DNA of 64,000 nt from Cheiracanthium punctorium (lineage: Eukaryota > Arthropoda > Arachnida > Araneae > Cheiracanthiidae), in assembly GCA_038373885.1 (NCBI GenBank), contig JAWZYV010012283.1:434001-498000 (forward strand), read 5' to 3'. Positions 57,923 to 64,000 of the stretch are shown piece after piece. Position numbers and translations under genes: made by a program. Within the stretch, counting starts at the first letter, position 1. Each line of letters starts with the position of its first letter. The notes beneath the pieces were generated by a model. It worked only from the letters and a program-made list of their open reading frames with translations, was not told the DNA's origin and did no database searches.

Positions 57923-58904
57923 TAAGAAACTGGCAGATTCAAAGTAAACTAAAATTAGAGGTAACCTTTCCTCTTTAACGAAAAATTAAGTTAAACATGA
58001 TGCATGAAAAAATGCTTCAAAATTCACTAAAGGTTAGTAGAAACACTATATACAGTTGTTGCTGGCCAGCATGGTTAGTACACATTTCAAAAATTACTTC
58101 ATTTCAAAAAATTTTCAACTTACTAGAAATTACTATATAAATGCATTCAAATATAGACACTTATGCTAGAACATTAATAAACACATATGCTAGGACATTA
58201 ATAAACACATTTCTAATGATAAAAATATTCATACTTCAAAATTACTCTTGATATACGTTCAGTGCACTTTAGAAAATACTCACATTTTGCAAAGTTCATA
58301 CAATATAATACAGTACAGTACATTGCAATGAAAAAAAAATACGAATTAAATTTGAAAAAAAGCTCGAATTGAAATCCAACTGAGATCGAGCTGGGATGCA
58401 TCCCGAAAACAAATTTGAAAAAAAAGTTTGTGTTATAGGTTAACACATTATATGCCTGACACAACACCTTACAGACTAGGGTGGACATATAGGAGCTTCC
58501 ACTAGCAAAAATGGGACTTACTGAAATAAAACTTTAACATCTCCTGTGATTGGGACGAAAATACTCTACACTTAGAACTAACCAATCACCTCAGGATTCT
58601 CTGGCAAATTACAGTTTCACCTCGCGAGACGCTTTTGAGGCTGCTCGAAAACTTCAGAGAAAGACCAGAGCTAAGAATATCGCACTCCGTGGGGAACTTT
58701 ACTCCCTCGACTGTAAAGATGTCAGACAGACATAATAGGACAAACACGATTACATAGAGTTCATTTTTCTTTGTTTTTTTTTTTTTCAATCAAAAATTTC
58801 AAAAAATTTCCCCCCTTTCCCCTCAAAAAAGGTCTCAAGCCGAAGGGCTTATAGGAGACAAAAAATTGCCTAGGTTCCCACAAACGGGAGTAGGTCTTTC
58901 ACAC
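57923..58904 (-). other. Copia 3' untranslated region
   Basis: About 1 kb between the end of RNase H and the purine tract. It contains AT-rich sequence and only short open frames without domains. A tandem ATATGCTAG.ACATTAATAAACACAT pair lies at about 58160-58210. No envelope gene is present. Confidence 0.6.
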
Positions 58905-60460
58905 TTAACTAAAAATTTTGTCATTGAAAGTGGACAGGCTGATTTTGGGTAAGGGTTTTGTGAAAATGTCTGCGGGGTTTTGTTTAGTGTTAATATATTC
59001 CAATTTAAACAATTTTTCTAAAACGAGGCTTCTTAAGAAATGGTATTTTACATGTATGTGTTTGGTGCGATTGTTCTCTATAGGAGAATTTGAAAAGTCG
59101 ATAGCTGCACGATTGTCACAAAATAAGGTAACTTTTAAATTTTCTGGAAGAATGTCTAAACCTTTTAGTTCATCTAGGATTCTATACATCCATAACAGTT
59201 CTTTTGATGCCTCTGTCAGGGCAATAAACTCAGATTCCATAGATGACAAGGCTACACATTTCTGCTTAAAAGTTCGCCACGAGATTGGGGTTTTGTCTAA
59301 CATTAAGATGTGACCTCCCATCGACACACGATCATCTCTATTTGAGGCGAAATCGGCATCAGAATAACAGTTTATTGAAATTTCTTTAATGTTGGAAAGT
59401 TTTAGCTTTAACTTCGATGTTGACTTTACATATCCCAGTAGTTTTACTAATTGGTTCCAATGATGTTGGCTAGGGTTAGATTGAAATTGAGAAAGGATAT
59501 TTACAGCGTAAGATATCAGGTCTGGTTCTACTAGCCAAGAACGATAAACATCCCAAAATATTACGGTAGGGCAGTTTTTCCATTTCCTTAGTCTCAGCAT
59601 CGTTACTAGGACTTTGCGTCTTTGACATTACAATTCCAGTTGCGATTGGCAATGAAACTAATGGTATTTGATACTTCTTAAACCGCTCATAAATTGTATT
59701 GATGTAATCTTCCTGGTGGATAAATAGTCCTTCCCTATTTTCAACAAATTGTACCCCGAGTAGTTTCTTCGTTCTACCCAACTTCTTTAGATCTACTTTA
59801 TCTTCTAAAAGTTTAATTACCTTCTCCATTTTTTCTTTGGTTTTAGATATAAACACCATGTCGTCAACATACAGTAGTAAAACTAAACTATTTTCATAAA
59901 TGTAGACACAATTAGCCCACTCTAGCTTATTAAAATTTAACTCACTTAGAATTCCGTGTATTTCATTGAACCATTCACGTCCACTCTGCTTTAAGCCGTA
60001 AATAGCTCTGTTGAGCTTACAGACGTAGTTTTCTTTACCTTCCTCTTCGAATCCTTTGGGCTGCTTCATATAAATATCTTCTTTTACTGGGGCGTATAGG
60101 TATGCAGAATTTATGTCTACTTGCATATGAAACCAATGAAAATGTCCAACTAAGAAAGAGAAAAATAATCGTATTACAGAGAAATTGACCACTGGACTAA
60201 AAACTTGGTCGTAGTTTTCACCTTTTCTTTGACCGAATCCTTGAGCGACCAGTCTAGCTTTGTATCGTGCAATTTTACCATTTGAGTCGTGTTTTACTGT
60301 GAATACCCATCTATTGCTTATTATTTTTACATTTTGAGGTACGGGTACAAGTTTCCACACTTCTCTTTCGTACATAACATTCATTTCTGCAGTCATAGCT
60401 TTCTTCCACTCTTCTGAATCTTGAGAATCTATTGCCTGAAAATATGAGTTTGGAATTACT
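58905..60460 (-). pseudogene. pol: Copia reverse transcriptase and RNase H, one frameshift
   Basis: RT runs from about 60460 through SEEWKKAMTAEM, VWKLVPVPQNVKIISNRWVF, KARLVAQGFGQRKGENYDQV, QVDINSAYLYAPV, GLKQSGREWF and VLLLYVDDMVFIS (YVDD box). It shifts frame at about 59510 after SRTRPDI. The next frame carries AVNILSQFQSNPSQHHW, CYSDADFASNRDDR, WRTFKQKCVALSSMESEFIA, TLFCDNRAAIDFS and the terminal QNPADIFTKPLP. RNase H catalytic residues D, E and D are readable. The product would copy the RNA to DNA in the particle. Confidence 0.92.
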
Positions 60461-60471
60461 ATATCCTCTAG

Positions 60472-61020
60472 TCAGGAACTGGTTAAATTCGTTTCGTCTT
60501 TCACAATGCCGGTGTAGGTATCTTTACCTTTAAAACTAATTTTTTCAGGGTCATACTTAAGTCCATGTTTCTTGCAATATGCCTCGACCTCTCTACAGGA
60601 TCGTAATCTTACATTGCTTCCTGATATACCGTAGTATATATCATTTCTGGACCCGTCTGACCTAGGGACGGCTTTTCTCATCCAAACTACATCTTTAGGT
60701 GGTGCTACTGGGTCTTTAGACTTAGAAAAACGAATTGTTTCTTCTCCCTCCTCCTCATCGGATTCACCGCTACTTATTTCAAATTTTTCTTCGGATGTGC
60801 TAGGTTTCTCGTAATCTTCTGTTTCTGGTTCCCTTTCCTCATCGGAACTTTCTTCCGCTGTAATGGGTTCCAGCACGACTCTGCTGCTCTCACGAGTGGG
60901 TAAATTTTCATCAAACGTTACGTTACTTGTTTCAACGACTTTTCTGTCACTCGGTAGCCATACTCTATAGCCACGGGTAAACATTGCGTACCCAACTAGT
61001 ATGCCTTGTTTTGCCCTCAT
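60472..61020 (-). pseudogene. Copia integrase C-terminus and acidic linker
   Basis: It lies in the same frame as the gag-integrase part upstream, separated from it by a TGA at 61033-61035 and from RT by a TGA at 60472-60474. It reads AKQGILVGYAMFTRGYRVWL, NVTFDENL, then a long acidic serine-rich linker (EESSDEEREPETEDY, SSGESDEEEGEE) and a conserved patch before RT. Each stop looks like a single-base change. Confidence 0.88.
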
Positions 61021-61032
61021 TTCGAGCTTACT

Positions 61033-62973
61033 TCATAATTGACGTGGTACACCTACGAACGCTTTTGATCCAAAAGTTCGTATATGCTTTACTGAAGGTT
61101 TGCGACCACAAAATAGCTCAAACGGTGTTTTAGATTGGTTTGCGTGGCATACCCTGTTCCAGGTGTATGTGAAACATAGCAATGCTTCCGACCAAAAACC
61201 ATTTCCCAGTTTACTGGAGTGTAACATAGCTTTAACAGCGTCCAAGGCCGTGTAATTAAATCTCTCACTTACACCGTTCTGTTCCGGCGTATAATCATTG
61301 GTTCTTTCAGCTTTAATGCCCTCCTCCTCCAAAAACTTCTTAAATTCATTATGGCAGAATTCCATGCCATTGTCAGTTCTGATATTGATAATTTTTCTGT
61401 TTAAAAACCGTTCTGCACGTTTTTGGTACCTCTTAAAATTTTCGAAGACTTCAAATTTCTGCTTCATAGGATAAACAGTGACTTTTCTTGAGTAGTCATC
61501 TGTTATCGTTAAAAAGAATCTATGTCCCGATATGGATGGGTTAGGTAAAGGTCCACATACATCCATGTGCAAAAGTTGGAGGGGTTTGTTCGATCGAATC
61601 TTGGGAATACTTTTAAAGCTCTTTCTTCTAGTTTTTGCTATTTTACAAACATGACAGGGTTTATACGGCTTAAATTTAAAAACGGGTAGACCAAATACCT
61701 TTCCCTTGCTAGTTTCAATTATAGCGTTACAATTAATATGACAAAAACGGCTATGCCAAAGTTCTAAGTTCTGATTGTCACCTTTTGAAGAAAAATTAGC
61801 TTCTGCTTTCTTTTTATTAGTTATTGTAGGGTAAACATGGTACAGACCACGTTTCTTGTGTGCTGTAAATAGTTTTTGTCGGTCACGTGAAAATACCTCT
61901 ACTTTGTTATTTCCCCCTCTAAATGTAATGCCCTCAGTGTCCAATGCAGGACCTGACAGGAGATTTCTCCTTAATTTAGAGGAATAGAGGACGTTTTTTA
62001 ATGTTTTTAAAACTTTACCACCTTGAAATTTTAACTCGACTGTTCCCCTTCCCTCTATGGAACAATCAATGCCGTTTATGGCGACTGACATCGACCGGCC
62101 TTTAATTGGTTCAAAGTTTTTAAAAAGTCTTTTATCCCGACAAAAATGAGCACTAGCCCCTGTATCAAAAATCCATGAAGAATCATTTAAATCCTCACTT
62201 GTGTGGGCTTCTATCATGTGATTCTTGGGTTGTCGTTTGTTACTTTTACGATTACTGGGGGGAGGGATCCTACAACTGGCAATTAAATGTCCAATTCTAC
62301 CACACCTATAGCACTTTCTAGTGTCTTTCTTTACAGTATTCTTAGGTGGAACACGTTTCACTTGACTAGACATTGCGACGGTAGCTTGATCCCCTACACT
62401 TTGCTTTAGTCTGGCCTCTTCAGCCAAAAGTTCGGCTAAAACTAAATTGAACTTAAATGTTTCGTCAGGCCAGCGGTAAATCGTTTGAACAATTCCCCGA
62501 TACTCCGAGGGTAAGTACCTTAGCAATTGAAATGACTGATACCAGTCAGCTGGGGGAGCGTTAGCGTCTTTTAATTGCTTAACTATCATCCTCAACCTGG
62601 CTGCAAATAAGCCTATTTCCTCCCCTTCGTTCAATCTACATGAAAAAAAGTCATCTGTGAGTCTCATAGCACGAGCTCTAGATTCAGGTTTAAAGTGTTT
62701 ATTTAATTTTTCCCAAACTTCTTTGGGGTCATAAGTGCCAGAAGTAAGAGGCTTATATTCATTTGAAATGTTCAAAAATATCGTGCTGTAAGCACGCCCG
62801 TATCTAATCTTGTAATCCCTTAATTCCTTAGCGTCAGTTTCAGGGGGTCTTTTTTCTACACCACTGACTATTTCCCAACAATTCCTATCCATCAACAATA
62901 CCCTTACGTCTTCCTGCCAAGACTCATAATTGTCGGCAGACAATTTTTCTATTTGGGTAATTGAAGCTTCCAT
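61033..62973 (-). CDS. gag: Copia gag, protease and integrase (646 codons)
   Basis: The start ATG at 62973 opens MEASITQIEKLSADNYESWQ, a normal Copia gag start (UBN2 domain, residues about 1-200). The zinc knuckle CYRCGRIGHLIASC follows at about 219-232. Protease is at about 265 (WIFDTGASAHFC). The pre-integrase finger is at about 405-450 (LWHSRFCH...CHVCKIAKT). The integrase core runs over about 470-640 with D (HMDVCGPL), D (IRTDNGMEF) and E (EQNGVSERF). The frame ends in a TGA at 61033-61035 after VGVPRQL, in mid-integrase, and continues in the same frame beyond. Gag and protease could be made intact; integrase could not. Confidence 0.92.
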   Translation of the reverse strand: MEASITQIEKLSADNYESWQEDVRVLLMDRNCWEIVSGVEKRPPETDAKELRDYKIRYGRAYSTIFLNISNEYKPLTSGTYDPKEVWEKLNKHFKPESRARAMRLTDDFFSCRLNEGEEIGLFAARLRMIVKQLKDANAPPADWYQSFQLLRYLPSEYRGIVQTIYRWPDETFKFNLVLAELLAEEARLKQSVGDQATVAMSSQVKRVPPKNTVKKDTRKCYRCGRIGHLIASCRIPPPSNRKSNKRQPKNHMIEAHTSEDLNDSSWIFDTGASAHFCRDKRLFKNFEPIKGRSMSVAINGIDCSIEGRGTVELKFQGGKVLKTLKNVLYSSKLRRNLLSGPALDTEGITFRGGNNKVEVFSRDRQKLFTAHKKRGLYHVYPTITNKKKAEANFSSKGDNQNLELWHSRFCHINCNAIIETSKGKVFGLPVFKFKPYKPCHVCKIAKTRRKSFKSIPKIRSNKPLQLLHMDVCGPLPNPSISGHRFFLTITDDYSRKVTVYPMKQKFEVFENFKRYQKRAERFLNRKIINIRTDNGMEFCHNEFKKFLEEEGIKAERTNDYTPEQNGVSERFNYTALDAVKAMLHSSKLGNGFWSEALLCFTYTWNRVCHANQSKTPFELFCGRKPSVKHIRTFGSKAFVGVPRQL

Positions 62974-63150
62974 TTTGGAAAGTTAGGACACAACACAATT
63001 TACAAGAAAAGATTAAAAACACTACAGGCCCGCCCTCTTATAATTTTAAGGCACTTAAAATCTGTTTGTATACGTTAAAAACACTTTAAAAACAAAACAC
63101 ATTATAAATACACTCGACATATTCAAAACACATTTAAACTTGGGCTTGAC

Positions 63151-63161
63151 GGCCCATAACC
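63151..63161 (-). promoter_or_regulatory. Primer-binding site, half tRNA-iMet type
   Basis: The plus strand reads GGCCCATAACC, identical to part of the anticodon arm of animal initiator tRNA-Met (GGGCCCATAACCCAGAGG), two bases from the 5' LTR. Copia of Drosophila is known to use an internally cleaved tRNA-iMet as primer, and this element evidently does the same. Confidence 0.8.
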
Positions 63162-63162
63162 G

Positions 63163-63990
63163 TGAAAAGGAAACTACTTAACTGATTATATTGTATTATA
63201 AATTAAGCTATTCAACAAACAAATTAAGTCTTTGGCTGAAATTGAATAGTCACTGGATTTTATCTGTAAAATAAGTTTTTGTAGATTCTAGGCAGAGTTG
63301 AAACTCATTTAAGTTGAGTTGCACAGTAGAAAACTTTGGTTTTGAATATGCGTTTAAATAAGAAAGACAAATTAGGTACCTTTTTTCTGTAGTTTATTGA
63401 AACAAGATGATTATGGTAGGTTTACACAGTGCACATGGTGAAGACACAATACTTAAGCAACATCCGATTAGTGGCACAAATAAAAATAAGCTTTCTCGAA
63501 GATAAGTCGCCAGCGGCGATCTTATTCTGATTCACAAAACACATCACATCATATTGAACCATCTGGGTACCGTAGCACGGATCCCTGATCCGGCTCTACT
63601 TGAATCACGTCGGTTGATTACACACACAACATAGCAGACCGAGAACTCTCACTGTCTAACCGGTTAACTTGTGATGCCCTTTTTATACCTGCCAGTTAGT
63701 GCGGGACTACGATGGATATTTGCATAGGGAAAAAAAAGAGTTCTTATTTTATGCAAATTAGGAACAGCGCCATCTATCGGCGAGAAATGTAAACTTTTTA
63801 TTACGGCGTTAAAGACATGACGATGTTTACACCGCCATTTTCAAATGCTAACGAAGTTACGTTTTCACTTAGAAAACTTTTAAAGGAGTTTACAAAAGTT
63901 TCATTTTTTTCACTTTAGCAAATTTAGAGATAAAATGTCATGGAAATAAAAGGTAAGTAAAGAAATAGCGTTTTTTTTTTTTTTCTAACA
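63163..63990 (-). repeat. 5' LTR of the Copia, with TATA box
   Basis: 828 bp. On the minus strand TATAAAAAG (complement of about 63680-63688) is a likely core promoter, and AATAAA (complement of 63393-63398) lies about 290 bases downstream as a likely polyadenylation signal, which gives an R region between them. GTTAT at 63991-63995 is the right target duplication. Confidence 0.93.
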
Positions 63991-64000
63991 GTTATTCGAA

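Larger units (their letters stand above)
57071..63990 (-). mobile_element. Full-length Ty1/Copia retrotransposon
   Basis: The 6.92 kb element is on the minus strand with LTRs at 57071-57900 (3') and 63163-63990 (5'), GTTAT duplications on both sides, a half tRNA-iMet PBS and a gag-PR-IN-RT-RNase H order. By eye the LTRs differ by about three substitutions and four small indels in 830 bp, so the insertion is very recent. The polyprotein has two in-frame TGA codons and one frameshift. It is the same broad family as the decayed copies at 1515-4861, but clearly distinct. Confidence 0.95.

Overview
The window is eukaryotic nuclear DNA: AT-rich, full of homopolymers and short repeats, almost gene-free, and packed with decayed transposable elements of nearly every class. 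The only convincing host coding sequence is one exon (17414-17768, +) with a canonical acceptor and donor, encoding the start of the GTPase domain of a GTPBP2-like protein. The transposon set (Copia primed by a half tRNA-iMet, Ty3/Gypsy, Penelope with GIY-YIG, piggyBac, IS630/Tc1, Tigger/pogo, several hAT, a Helitron helicase) and arthropod-style TATA+Inr promoters in LTRs suggest an arthropod. A chelicerate such as a spider is my best guess, but that is inference. Much of the window may be GTPBP2 introns plus intergenic DNA; I found no second exon.

Layout. 1-1150: AT-rich DNA with a minisatellite. 1155-4861: two truncated Copia copies head to tail. 4862-6490 (-): a broken gene of an unnamed repetitive arthropod protein family. 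6855-10197: a 3.3 kb near-palindrome. 11400-13245 and 21640-23632: two diverged stretches that may be one unclassified repeat. 13250-16075: a complete but mutated piggyBac with TTAA sites. 17414-17768: GTPBP2 exon. 18180-19040 (-): Gypsy integrase remnant. 19460-20320 (+): IS630/Tc1 remnant. 23633-28855 (-): full-length Gypsy with 4-bp target duplications. 29539-35684 (-): older Gypsy with a duplicated protease region. 35936-37228: Tigger-like element. 37803-38460 (-): hAT remnant. 38757-44690: two Penelope copies head to head, one carrying a nested hAT with perfect 8-bp target duplications, the other a 141-bp MITE. 45937-48600: a three-unit 90-bp tandem repeat and a 0.92 kb tandem duplication with a hAT inserted in one copy. 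48600-51640: AT-rich DNA with a diverged duplication. 52139-52683: Helitron helicase remnant. 53071-54268: hAT remnant. 54563-55358: LTR-like sequence with a strong core promoter. 55540-56584: tandem repeats. 57066-63995 (-): full-length, very young Copia with 5-bp target duplications.

The elements are independent insertions, not a pathway. Their nesting gives relative ages: Penelope before the hAT at 39344, and the 0.92 kb duplication before the hAT at 46638. The youngest are the Copia (LTRs about 99.5% identical by eye) and the 23.6-28.9 kb Gypsy (about 98%). Both still carry several single-base breaks, mostly in homopolymers, so either they died very recently or the assembly has indel errors. 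No CRISPR, operon or prokaryotic feature is present.
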